38,504 bases of DNA from Acidobacteria bacterium UBA2994 (GTDB lineage: Bacteria > Acidobacteriota > Vicinamibacteria > Vicinamibacterales > UBA8438). A program made the translations under genes and the position numbers. The notes beneath the pieces were generated by a model. The model was not told where the DNA came from. It made no database searches and was given only the letters and a program-made list of their open reading frames with translations. Position 1 is the stretch's first letter, and the number at the start of each line of letters is the position of its first letter. The stretch lies in NCBI GenBank assembly GCA_002346545.1, contig DEAA01000080.1, positions 34,719 to 73,222 on the forward strand, given 5' to 3'. Below are positions 16,515 to 24,258 of the stretch, piece after piece.

Positions 16515-18521
16515 TCACGCCGACTCGAAGGTCCTCTCCGGCCGAGGGGTCCGTAACAACCGCAGGCCGTTCAACGTGACCAGAATGGTCGTCCCGACGT
16601 CGGCCGCCACCGCCATCCACATTGTCCCAAGGCCAGCAATTACCAGTCCGAGGAAAACGACCTTCAAGCCGATCGCGATCGCGATATTGGTCTGAACTCG
16701 GTTCATCGCCACTCGGCTCAGTTTCAACGCAAACGGCAATCGCCGAAGATCCCCGCCGAGGAGGGTGATATCCGCGCTTTCGAGTGCCTGATCGGTGCCA
16801 CCGGCCGTTCCCCCCAGCGCGATGCCGACATCGGCCGTTGCGAGCGCCGGCGCGTCATTGAGGCCATCACCGACCATGGCGACTTTGCCTAACTCGTTTC
16901 TGAGTGACTGAATGGCCTCAACCTTGTCCTCCGGCAGCAAGTCTGCGACCGTTTCGGCCAGGCCCAGCTCAGAACCTACTTTCTCCGCGGTCTGTGAACT
17001 GTCGCCCGTAAGCATGACCAATTTCAATCGCATCCTTCTGAGCATCTGGAGCGCTTCCTGGCTCGTCCTACGAATTGAGTCAGAGAGGGTAAGAAGTCCA
17101 AGGTAGCTTCCCTCGGCGCTGACGAGAACAGGGGTCAGGCCTTCGGCGGCCGCCTCCCCCGCGTGCCGGCAATGGTCAGCATCGTGCGGGATGCTCTCGT
17201 CGAAATAGCGATGGCTTCCGACCTCTACGTGGCGGCCGTCGACTTGGCCGACCATGCCTTGTCCGGCAAGTGCCGCGACATTCGCGGCGACCGGGTAGTA
17301 AGTTTCGACCCCTCTGTGGACCGATTCGTCGACGATGGCTCGTGCCAGCGGATGCTCACTTCGACGCCCGACCGCGCTCACGAGGGCGACCAGGTCGTTG
17401 CAGTCGGTGCAGTCGTCGCCACCGCAATCGTGGCAACGGGCTGCACGCACGCTGACCACGGTCGGTGCGCCTTCGGTGAGAGTACCCGTTTTGTCAAAGG
17501 CGACCGCCCGGACTTGGCTCAGCTCTTCCAGCCCGAGACCACCCTTGAAGAGCACTCCGAATCGAGCCCCGTTGGTGATAGCCGAGATGATGCAGACCGG
17601 TGTGCTTAGCACGAGGGCACAGGGGCACGCGACGACTAGGAGGGTTAGGCCGCGGTAGAGCCAGCCGTTGGAGGCGAGCGACGTGTCGATGAACGTCTCG
17701 CCAAAGAACAGCGGTGGCCCCACGGCTACGACCAATGCGAGGGCGGCGACAATCGGCGTATAGACCTGAGCGAATCGGTCGACAAATCTTTGAGCGGGTG
17801 CTTTACGCTCGTGCGCATCCTCGATCAGCCGGATCATCCGGCTGATGGTCGTGTCCGATGCCGGTCGGCTCACTACCACCTCTAGCGCACCAGGTCCGTT
17901 CACGGTCCCTGCGTAGACGGTGTCGCCTGCGCTTAGTTCGACCAAACGGCTTTCTCCGGTGATCGGCGCCTGGTTCACCATCGAGCTACCCAACGCGATT
18001 ACCCCATCCATTGGGATTCGTTCGCCTGGCCGAATGACGATGCGGTCGCCGACCTCGAGAGCGCCTACCGGAACCCGCTGCGGTTCTGCTGCGGATCCCC
18101 GAAGGCGAGTGGCCTCTTCCGGAGCCACTTGCATGAGGTCCCGTATTGACTGTCTGGCCCGGCGAGAGGCGTGTGATTCGAGTAGCTCGCCCACAGAAAA
18201 TAGGACCATCACCATCGCCGCTTCGGTGTAGGCGCCGATGAAGACCGCGCCGATCGCGGCGGTCGTCATGAGGACGTTGATATTGAGCTGTCTTCGTCGG
18301 ACTAGCGACTGAAACGCGCTGATCATCACCGGCCAGCCGGCGACCGCGAGGGCTGCCAATGAGCAGTATTCAACCAGTCCCGACTCTCTGGCCAGGACTT
18401 CTGTCCAGATGAGGCCAGGAAGAACGAGCACGGCGCCCAGAGCGGCCAATTGTCCCTCCGGGCTGTGGCTAAGGTGGTGGATGAATGAGGGATGACTTGG
18501 CAAGGGGGCTGCTTTCTTCAT
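16515..18521 (-). CDS. P1B-type heavy-metal-transporting ATPase (Zn/Cd/Pb group)
   Basis: This 668-residue ATP-driven exporter has the P-type hallmarks: the TGES actuator loop near 188-191, the membrane metal site CPC at 299-301, phosphorylation site DKTGT with D343, SEHPLA (H390), and the hinge MVGDGLNDAPAL. The last helices carry the conserved Lys in NIAIAIGLKVVFLGL and Asp in AVAADVGTTILVTLNGLRLL, which define the Zn/Cd/Pb (ZntA/CadA) class rather than the copper class. There is no N-terminal HMA metal-binding domain. Instead a CHDCGGDDCTDC cluster (Cys 363, 366, 371, 374) is inserted in the nucleotide-binding domain. It points toward tRNA-Glu and lies downstream of a MerC/SMP-30 group. 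No ArsR or MerR regulator gene is adjacent. Confidence 0.93.
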   Translation of the reverse strand: MKKAAPLPSHPSFIHHLSHSPEGQLAALGAVLVLPGLIWTEVLARESGLVEYCSLAALAVAGWPVMISAFQSLVRRRQLNINVLMTTAAIGAVFIGAYTEAAMVMVLFSVGELLESHASRRARQSIRDLMQVAPEEATRLRGSAAEPQRVPVGALEVGDRIVIRPGERIPMDGVIALGSSMVNQAPITGESRLVELSAGDTVYAGTVNGPGALEVVVSRPASDTTISRMIRLIEDAHERKAPAQRFVDRFAQVYTPIVAALALVVAVGPPLFFGETFIDTSLASNGWLYRGLTLLVVACPCALVLSTPVCIISAITNGARFGVLFKGGLGLEELSQVRAVAFDKTGTLTEGAPTVVSVRAARCHDCGGDDCTDCNDLVALVSAVGRRSEHPLARAIVDESVHRGVETYYPVAANVAALAGQGMVGQVDGRHVEVGSHRYFDESIPHDADHCRHAGEAAAEGLTPVLVSAEGSYLGLLTLSDSIRRTSQEALQMLRRMRLKLVMLTGDSSQTAEKVGSELGLAETVADLLPEDKVEAIQSLRNELGKVAMVGDGLNDAPALATADVGIALGGTAGGTDQALESADITLLGGDLRRLPFALKLSRVAMNRVQTNIAIAIGLKVVFLGLVIAGLGTMWMAVAADVGTTILVTLNGLRLLRTPRPERTFESA

Positions 18522-18648
18522 CGTTGCAGACCTGCGAGCGGTGACGCGAGGTGGCGTGGCCTAGCCTGTTCGCCAATCGGCGTGCGCCGCAGTGCTCGCC
18601 TGGCAAGGCAGGTACGGCGCGTACCCACAGCTGGGAAGGTGTTGCTTC

Positions 18649-18685
18649 GGTGGCGGGAGACTAACTGCGGGTGTCTCCCGCCACC
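18649..18685 (-). terminator. Strong hairpin, possible terminator
   Basis: Perfect 13-bp arms GGTGGCGGGAGAC (18649-18661) and its complement (18673-18685) enclose an 11-nt loop. It lies 58 nt past the stop of the minus-strand lipoprotein gene and about 130 nt before the P-type ATPase start. No T-run follows on either strand, so it is a stability or termination hairpin rather than a canonical intrinsic terminator. The rest of 18522-18742 shows no convincing gene. Confidence 0.5.
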
Positions 18686-18742
18686 ATCGTCTAGGTCCTG
18701 CTGGAAAAGCCGCGTTGCAGGATCGCGGCGTTCAGCTAACCC

Positions 18743-19750
18743 CTACTGGTCACCCGCCACGCTGACGCGGATCCGATACAGCCCGGTGCGAGCCGTCATG
18801 TACAGGGTGCGACGGTCGTCGTCGCCGAAGGCGACGTTGGCCGGCACCTCTGTCGGCTTGATCGTCCCGAGATGGCGTCCGTCCGGAGCGATGACCCACA
18901 CGCCACCAGGGCCGGTGGCCCACAGGTTGCCTTGGACGTCCACCTTGAGCCCATCGGGCGCACCTGGCTCATCCACGCCGCTGGCGTCGAGCAACAGCTC
19001 AGCTTCTCCCAGCGTTCCGTCTGCTTCGACGTCGTACGTATTCCACAAGCCAGCTGAGCTGTCGGCAACATACAGCCGTGACTCATCAGGTGCGAACGCG
19101 ATCCCGTTTGGCCCCTCTTGGTCTGTTAGCCGGGTCACTTCGCCATCAGGGGCGAGGCGATAGACGCCGTTGACATCCTGTGCGCGATCGTCTGGCGTCG
19201 GTAGCCCATAAGGAGGATCGGTGAAATACAGTGTGCCGTTCGAGTGATAGTCGAGATCGTTAGGGCTGTTGAACCGCCCACCCCCATAGGTGTCGGCCAC
19301 GACGCTGCGGGTGCCGTCGGCTGCGATCCGAGAGACCCTTCCATTGAAGTGTTCGGTGAAGACGATGTTCCCTAAGGGATCTACGGTGATGCCGTTCGAA
19401 CCGACCAGCCGCCCGTCCTCGTGCTCTCCCTCGAAGACCGGAGCCAGGAAGTCGCTGACGGTGCCGTCCTGCTCCCACTTGACGATCCTGTTGCCTGGAA
19501 TGTCGCTGAACAGGAGAAAGCCGTCTTCAGCGTCGACCCACACGGGACCTTCCGTGAAGCCGAACCCGTCCGCGAGATGCTCGATCACAGCGTCGGTCGG
19601 CACCAATTCGTCGAATGCCGGGTCTAGCCGCTCAATCGTCCCGGCGCTTGGCGTGGGCGCAGGCGTGGGTTCGGTCTCTTCAGTGGGTTCGGCTCCACCG
19701 CCACACGATACGGCGACCGCCAGGATCGCCACTAACCACCATTTCTGCAT
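18743..19750 (-). CDS. SMP-30/gluconolactonase-like lipoprotein
   Basis: This 335-residue predicted lipoprotein has a short signal MQKWWLVAILAVAVSC with C16 as lipid acceptor, followed by a Glu/Pro/Thr linker (about 20-38). The rest is a six-bladed beta-propeller of the SMP-30/gluconolactonase/luciferin-regenerating family. Family metal ligands appear present: E67 in the FTEGPVW motif, Asn in NSPNDLDY and Asp in RLYVADSSAG. Reactions in this family include lactone hydrolysis; the substrate here is not deducible. The start at 19750 is preceded by AGGAGG with six bases spacing, better than the adjoining GTG at 19753. It is 21 nt downstream of a second beta-propeller gene and probably co-transcribed with it and the MerC-like gene. 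Confidence 0.88.
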   Translation of the reverse strand: MQKWWLVAILAVAVSCGGGAEPTEETEPTPAPTPSAGTIERLDPAFDELVPTDAVIEHLADGFGFTEGPVWVDAEDGFLLFSDIPGNRIVKWEQDGTVSDFLAPVFEGEHEDGRLVGSNGITVDPLGNIVFTEHFNGRVSRIAADGTRSVVADTYGGGRFNSPNDLDYHSNGTLYFTDPPYGLPTPDDRAQDVNGVYRLAPDGEVTRLTDQEGPNGIAFAPDESRLYVADSSAGLWNTYDVEADGTLGEAELLLDASGVDEPGAPDGLKVDVQGNLWATGPGGVWVIAPDGRHLGTIKPTEVPANVAFGDDDRRTLYMTARTGLYRIRVSVAGDQ

Positions 19751-19771
19751 CACAGTCCTCCTGGGATTGCG

Positions 19772-20716
19772 CTACTGGCTATCCAGCGTGACGAACGCGA
19801 GCGCGTAGTTGGGGTTCATGGGAATGACAAGTTGGTTCTGCGTCGAGTCGTAGCACATGGACGCGGCGCTGGGGATACCTGAAGCGATGATCTCCGCATC
19901 TCCACCCGGCGGAATCCTGGACACGCTGCCGTAGCGGACGCTGCTCACATACTTGGTCCCATCGGCGGTGACCACGACCCCATCACTGCCCCCCTCTCCA
20001 CTCTGTTCCATCCGCGCGACCGTACCGTCTTGGCTGTAAGTGATGACGGCGCTGTCACCGACGTTGACCACGACGATGTTTCCGTCCTGGTCGATGGCAA
20101 CGCCGTTCGGGGCATTGAGGGGAGTACCCTCTGCGAACAATGATGTTTCGCCGTTTGCGGTAACTTTCCACATTTGGCTGACGGGTCGCGTGTTTGAGGC
20201 GTATATAGTCCCGTCGTCCGCAACGGCGATGCCGTTCAATAACGTCGAGCCGGGGACGGGAACCGCTCGCAAGGGGCGGCCAGTCTCAAGGTCGAAGAGT
20301 CGTACGTGCCCGGAATCAACCGTGTAGAGGACACCATTACTGATGGCGCTGCCCAGCGGATCGTGGAGCTCCAGGCCGTCCCGGGTGGCGCCGATCCACT
20401 TGGGGGTGTGGACACTTCCGTCGGGATGGATGAGGGAGACGTAGCCATCGTTGTCGTTGGGAGCGGTCCGATTACCGGCATTCATGGCCAAGATCAGGTT
20501 CTTTCCGGGATCGAACGTGCAGCTCTCTGTGAAGTGGAAGCTTCCATATACCTTCACGTTGTCTGACATCGGTCGCCACTCTCCAGCTTCGCTGCGTGCG
20601 CCGATGGGTTCGCCGGCCGAGAAATCTTGAGCGGCCGCCGGGACCACGATGGACATGGCGATGGACGCCACGTGTATCAATCTCAAACCTACTGATCGCA
20701 TCGTTTTTCCTTTCAT
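19772..20716 (-). CDS. Exported SMP-30/NHL-type beta-propeller protein
   Basis: The protein has 314 residues from the ATG at 20716; a start at 20701 is also supported by an AAAGGA sequence. A signal peptide (MRSVGLRLIHVASIAMSIVV, cleavage after PAAAQ) is followed by repeated propeller blades with NGIAVADDGTIYASN, NGVAIDQDGNIVVVN and DGVVVTADGTKYVSS, the repeat style of SMP-30/NHL proteins. A single pair of features distinguishes it from the following lipoprotein: no lipobox and an ESC...CYDS cysteine pair far apart. The gene starts 11 nt after the MerC-like gene stop, so the two form an operon with the next lipoprotein gene. The enzymatic activity is unknown; strictosidine-synthase-like or lactonase activity is possible. 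Confidence 0.83.
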   Translation of the reverse strand: MKGKTMRSVGLRLIHVASIAMSIVVPAAAQDFSAGEPIGARSEAGEWRPMSDNVKVYGSFHFTESCTFDPGKNLILAMNAGNRTAPNDNDGYVSLIHPDGSVHTPKWIGATRDGLELHDPLGSAISNGVLYTVDSGHVRLFDLETGRPLRAVPVPGSTLLNGIAVADDGTIYASNTRPVSQMWKVTANGETSLFAEGTPLNAPNGVAIDQDGNIVVVNVGDSAVITYSQDGTVARMEQSGEGGSDGVVVTADGTKYVSSVRYGSVSRIPPGGDAEIIASGIPSAASMCYDSTQNQLVIPMNPNYALAFVTLDSQ

Positions 20717-20727
20717 GGTTTCTTCCA

Positions 20728-21117
20728 TTAATGACACTGCTGGTCATAACAGAGCTTGAAGTTCCGGGTATGGGCAAACGCGATGATGGTTGCCCCCAAC
20801 ACCGTCGTCACCTTTTCTCCTGTTTCTCCGAGGCCGTCATGGCCGAGGATCACGGCAAGCGACAGCACTAGGAGGCCCAGTAGGCCGGTCGCGAAGACCG
20901 CGACACGTTTGTGCTGGCGACACCCCAGACCGAGAGCCAGCATGCTAGTGGGCAAGACCGCAAATAGTAGCGCATAGTGGAACAGCTCGTCCTCAAGCAC
21001 CGTCGCACCAAAAGCCGGCAAGAGCGTTACCGCGACGGGGGTGAGGAAACAGTGGGCGGTACACACAAGTGAGAAACCGATGGCGGCTTTGTCGATGGTG
21101 GTCTGCGAGGTCTTCAT
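20728..21117 (-). CDS. MerC-domain membrane protein
   Basis: This 129-residue protein has four hydrophobic segments and the family motif SLVCTAHCFLTPVAVTLLP near residues 15-33, with a Cys-x3-Cys pair (C18, C22) in the first helix. Helices follow at about 42-58, 68-88 and 95-112, and the tail is NFKLCYDQQCH with two further cysteines. MerC proteins move mercuric ion across the membrane in mer operons, but many MerC-domain proteins lie outside such operons. No merA, merR, merP or merT is visible in the window. The start at 21117 is chosen for AGGAAG six bases upstream. The following gene encodes an exported beta-propeller, an unusual partner. Confidence 0.85.
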   Translation of the reverse strand: MKTSQTTIDKAAIGFSLVCTAHCFLTPVAVTLLPAFGATVLEDELFHYALLFAVLPTSMLALGLGCRQHKRVAVFATGLLGLLVLSLAVILGHDGLGETGEKVTTVLGATIIAFAHTRNFKLCYDQQCH

Positions 21118-21395
21118 AGATTGCTTCCTGACTTCAGCTAACAATCTGGTACGAGCGGAGCATTCTGGTTCCTACGCCAAAAGCGAGCAGCATCGGTAGC
21201 ACCAGTCACACGACTCCTCCGGATACGCGCTCCAGAATCACAAGCGACGACTTCCCCTGTTCGTAGCTTTCAGCATTGTCTTCTCGCCGGATTCAATGGA
21301 CCCCAGATGTCAGATCGCGCCGCGATCGACGCAAGAAACGGCCATCAACGGACGCGACTACCTAACAGTAGTTGAGAGACGTACGAACGACGGAC
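21118..21395. other. Non-coding stretch between the MerC-like and small Cys/His genes
   Basis: No ORF with convincing codon pattern, RNA gene or strong promoter was recognised. A small inverted repeat, ACTAC-CTAACA-GTAGT, lies at about 21357-21372. It presumably holds the promoter of the MerC-led operon. Confidence 0.4.
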
Positions 21396-21686
21396 TTACA
21401 GTGAGAGGAATCGTGGGGGCCCGCGCGAGAAGTACACGCCGTCGAGTACATCGCGCTTGGTGTCGAACTGCTCTGGAGACAGGGTACGCGCGCTAGCTTG
21501 GAGCTCGGCGCCCGTCTGCGGTGTCTCGGTGGTGGAGGTGTAATACGCGTGACAGACGGCGCAATGGTCCTCGACTGAACCGGCCTCGTGGCCGTGAAGG
21601 AACGCACTGGCGGATCCAATCGCTAGCGCGACCAGTATCACCGAGGCGGCCAGGGTCAGCCACCGCCGCTGGGGCATTAAGACCAT
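21396..21686 (-). CDS. Small membrane/exported Cys-His protein (DUF2946-like)
   Basis: The protein has 96 residues from the ATG at 21686; a GTG sits just before it. One hydrophobic segment (LTLAASVILVALAIGSASA) is followed by LHGHEAGSVEDHCAVCHAYYTS, which holds a His cluster and a CxxC-H motif, and the tail ends in YFSRGPPRFLSL. Small proteins with this layout (signal/TM, HxH, CxxC, a Gly/Arg-Pro-Pro tail) resemble DUF2946 proteins found near metal genes, but the match is by eye only. A heme-binding CxxCH reading is also possible, though a lone CxxCH in so short a protein is weak evidence. A promoter-like pair of hexamers lies directly upstream. Confidence 0.6.
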   Translation of the reverse strand: MVLMPQRRWLTLAASVILVALAIGSASAFLHGHEAGSVEDHCAVCHAYYTSTTETPQTGAELQASARTLSPEQFDTKRDVLDGVYFSRGPPRFLSL

Positions 21687-21693
21687 CACATCT

Positions 21694-21723
21694 TTTCTAG
21701 GCTTAGACCCAGTGGTTTGTCAA
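21694..21723 (-). promoter_or_regulatory. Promoter for the small Cys/His gene
   Basis: Minus strand: TTGACA (21718-21723), 18-nt spacer, TAGAAA (21694-21699). The spacer contains an imperfect dyad (CTAGG...CCCAG). The expected transcription start is about 21687, next to the ATG at 21686, so the message would be essentially leaderless. Confidence 0.5.
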
Positions 21724-21738
21724 GCAGGCTAGTTCTGA

Positions 21739-22008
21739 CTATTCGGTCCAGAGTAGAACGTGTTCACGGTCGCCGTTCTCGCGGGTGAAGCTGATCCGGG
21801 CTTTTTTGAGAGTAGTCTCGTCGATGTCGACGTTGCTGAGAAACACGCAGGTGCTGAGGCCGATCAGCACCTGCACACCGATGAGTCTGAAGACGGCCAG
21901 GGTCGTCAGGTCATGATGACGGTGCGCCGGGTAGACCGGCGCCCGGGCCGCGGAGAAGCGGTGGCGGTCATCTATCCACGGTGACGACAGTGAGTGTCGA
22001 AGTCCCAC
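21739..22008 (-). CDS. Hypothetical small membrane protein
   Basis: A possible 89-residue product starts at a GTG at 22008; the frame stays open further upstream into the TPR gene. Codon use in the 3' two thirds looks like real coding sequence (mostly G/C third positions), and there is one hydrophobic helix (LTTLAVFRLIGVQVLIGLSTCVFL) followed by a polar tail (ETTLKKARISFTRENGDREHVLLWTE). No family is recognised. No ribosome-binding site stands out, so the start is uncertain, and it could be the remnant of a longer gene. It follows the TPR gene by 26 nt on the same strand. Confidence 0.4.
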   Translation of the reverse strand: MGLRHSLSSPWIDDRHRFSAARAPVYPAHRHHDLTTLAVFRLIGVQVLIGLSTCVFLSNVDIDETTLKKARISFTRENGDREHVLLWTE

Positions 22009-22034
22009 CTGACGCCAAGCGGAGAGAACCCGTG

Positions 22035-23219
22035 TTAGCGCCGATAGCCGTTCTTGCGCAGCCGCTTTGCGGCATTGACGCCGCGCCGGTCGCGGCCGTC
22101 GTCGCACAGGTCTTCGGCTCGGTTGTAGTAGTCGCGGGCCAAGCTCCGATCGCCCGACAGGTCGGCGAGCTTACCAAGTTCCAGATGCGTGCGCCCCTGC
22201 ACCCAGAGCCGAGCGTCGTACTCGAGCGCCATCAGCAGATCGTCCTGGGCTGGACCATCGCGATCTAGCTCCAGCCAGGTGGCGCCACGCAGGTAGTGCC
22301 AGAGCGCCTCTTCACCGAACATGCGCACCCGCTTGTCTGTTTTCATCCGGTCGAAGCCCTCGCTGAGACGAGCGGCCGCCAGGGCCGGTCGGTCGTCCCG
22401 GAGGGCGGTGGCGGCCGTCTCCAGCCAGAGCAGCCGGTTGCGTGGGTATTGCCGGCGGAGGGTTCTGAGCACGCGCTGGGCTGCGCCGAATCGACCTTCC
22501 CGGTTGTAGAGCAGGACCAGACCGAACTGCGCTTCGCTCCCAATCTCACCTCCGGCCTCGGCTGCCTGCCGGATCAGGTCGAGGCCCTGTTGTCGGTTCG
22601 CGCCGAATCCCACCAGCCTCGCCATCATCCGGACCGGGAACGGGAGCGTCGAGACCAGGTAGCGATAGGTGCCGACCACCAGCATCGCGTCCTTCCGACC
22701 AGGTTCTAGCTCCAGCACCTTCTCGTGCGCCGAGTAAGCGGCTTTGGCCGGTCGCAACGCCGCCAACGTTTTGCCCTCGATGGTAGCTATGTAGGAGGCC
22801 GCCAACGCCAGCGACGCCCCGAGCTCGTAGTAGGCGTTCGGATCCCGCGGCGCGGTATCGACCAGCGCCTCAGAGAGTGCGATCGCCCTTTCCGAATGGG
22901 TCCTGAAGATTTCCGCCAACTCCTCGGGCGGCTTCGGCATGTCACGGTTCTTCGGGGTGACGCTACTCAGGTAGTCGTCGATTGTCATCGACCCACGTAG
23001 GAACAGGATCCGCATCCAGGTGATGGCGGCCAGGCTTCGGTGGGCCGCAGGGCTACCGGGATTCTCCGCAACCGCCTGCTGCAGCGTTACGATTGCCTCG
23101 TCATGGTCGAGGTTGTACGCCTGTTCGAAGCCGAGGAGCAGTGAGTCATCCGGCTCTGCCGACAGAGAAGCGGCAGCAGCGAGAGACACGACGAGCGGGA
23201 GGAGTAGCGTCCGGTACAT
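22035..23219 (-). CDS. Exported TPR-repeat protein
   Basis: This 394-residue protein has a signal peptide MYRTLLLPLVVSLAAAASLSA, so it is exported. The remainder is alpha-helical with degenerate TPR units: AYNLDHDEAIVTLQQAVAENPG near the N-terminus, SAHEKVLELEPGRKDAMLVVG in the middle and LLYNREGRFGAAQRVLRTLRRQYP, then RGATWLELDRDGPAQDDLLMAL toward the end. The middle section (WMRILFLRGSMTIDDYLSS, FPVRMMARLVGFGANRQQGLDLI) is shared by unnamed bacterial TPR proteins. No catalytic motif is seen. The start was set at the signal peptide; the frame continues upstream but into the divergent racemase gene. Only 15 bp separate the two divergent starts. Confidence 0.85.
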   Translation of the reverse strand: MYRTLLLPLVVSLAAAASLSAEPDDSLLLGFEQAYNLDHDEAIVTLQQAVAENPGSPAAHRSLAAITWMRILFLRGSMTIDDYLSSVTPKNRDMPKPPEELAEIFRTHSERAIALSEALVDTAPRDPNAYYELGASLALAASYIATIEGKTLAALRPAKAAYSAHEKVLELEPGRKDAMLVVGTYRYLVSTLPFPVRMMARLVGFGANRQQGLDLIRQAAEAGGEIGSEAQFGLVLLYNREGRFGAAQRVLRTLRRQYPRNRLLWLETAATALRDDRPALAAARLSEGFDRMKTDKRVRMFGEEALWHYLRGATWLELDRDGPAQDDLLMALEYDARLWVQGRTHLELGKLADLSGDRSLARDYYNRAEDLCDDGRDRRGVNAAKRLRKNGYRR

Positions 23220-23234
23220 GTGGAACCGTGCCCT

Positions 23235-24248
23235 ATGATAGCGGACGTGATTCGGCGTATCGAAACGATAGATGCCCACGTGGCTGGGCAAGGCGTGCGG
23301 ATGATTACCGGAGGCTTTCCGGCGCCCGAGGGTTCGACGATGCTCGAGAAGCAGGCGTGGTTGCACGAGCATAACGATGATCTCCGGCGGGCGCTGATGC
23401 GGGAGCCCAGAGGGCACGCAGGGATGTCGGGCGTGATGCTAACCACCCCCTGCGATCCTGAGGCGCTGGCCGGGGTGTTGTTCATGGATGCCGACGGCTA
23501 CAGCACGATGTCAGGTCACGGTGTGATCGCGGCCGCTACCATCGCCCTCGATCGGGACCTCATCGGCGTGATGGGTGAACCCGTGGCCATGACGCTGGAG
23601 TCGCCAGCCGGCCTCGTTCGGGTCGACGCGCGTGGCCCCGAATCTGGCGGGCAAGTGTCGTCGGTGAGCTTCGAGAACGTGCCGTCGTTCGTGCTGCATC
23701 CGGCTGTGCCGGTCCCGCTCGACGACCGGGAGGTTCCCGTTGATGTGGCCTTCGGCGGAGCGTTTTACGCGATCGTCGATAGCGAGACCGTGGGCGTTCC
23801 TCTCCGTCGTCAGGGGATTGGCAGATTACGTGAAGTTGGTCTCCGGATCGCGCGCGAGGTCGAGCGTCTCGTCACGGTCGAGCATCCTGTTCGTCCCGGA
23901 CTCGCTGGCGTGCATGGGACCATCTTCACGGGACCTCCAGAGCGAGAAGACGCGGCGCTACGAAATCTGACCGTATTCTCAGACGGGCAGGTCGAGCGGT
24001 CACCGGGTGGCTGCGGCATCGCGGCCGTGATGGCCGTCCTTGACGCCATGCAGCTGATCGAGGTGGGCTTCCGACTGGTGCACGAGAGTCTGGCGGATAC
24101 CCGACTAACCGCCGTCGTTCGTCGGCGGGTCGCCGTGGGAGAACTCGATGGCATCATGCCAGAGATCACCGGCGCCGCCTGGATCACCGGCGAGCACACC
24201 TTCCTGATCGACGACGAGGATCCGCTTGCCGAGGGGTTTGAGTTCTGA
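23235..24248 (+). CDS. Proline racemase-family protein (Ser/Gly active-site variant)
   Basis: This 338-residue cytoplasmic enzyme of the proline racemase / hydroxyproline epimerase / trans-3-hydroxyproline dehydratase family starts with ETIDAHVAGQGVRMITGG, the usual substrate-anchoring N-terminus. The first catalytic position, normally the Cys of MCGH, is S93 in TMSGHG. The second, normally the Cys or Thr of SPCGTG or SPTGSG, is G258 in ERSPGGCG; a Cys (C260) sits two residues later. H95 and the VERSP block are kept. A Cys-Cys racemase is therefore unlikely; a dehydratase, an epimerase with altered chemistry or another substrate is possible. The ATG at 23235 is chosen because homology begins there; a GTG at 23220 is the alternative. 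Nothing nearby clearly belongs to hydroxyproline catabolism. Confidence 0.88.
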   Translation: MIADVIRRIETIDAHVAGQGVRMITGGFPAPEGSTMLEKQAWLHEHNDDLRRALMREPRGHAGMSGVMLTTPCDPEALAGVLFMDADGYSTMSGHGVIAAATIALDRDLIGVMGEPVAMTLESPAGLVRVDARGPESGGQVSSVSFENVPSFVLHPAVPVPLDDREVPVDVAFGGAFYAIVDSETVGVPLRRQGIGRLREVGLRIAREVERLVTVEHPVRPGLAGVHGTIFTGPPEREDAALRNLTVFSDGQVERSPGGCGIAAVMAVLDAMQLIEVGFRLVHESLADTRLTAVVRRRVAVGELDGIMPEITGAAWITGEHTFLIDDEDPLAEGFEF

Positions 24249-24258
24249 GGGGCCAGCA

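Noticed and set aside
20728..21117. A complete mer operon
   Set aside because: Only a MerC-like protein is present; no merA, merR, merP or merT and no typical MerR operator was seen.
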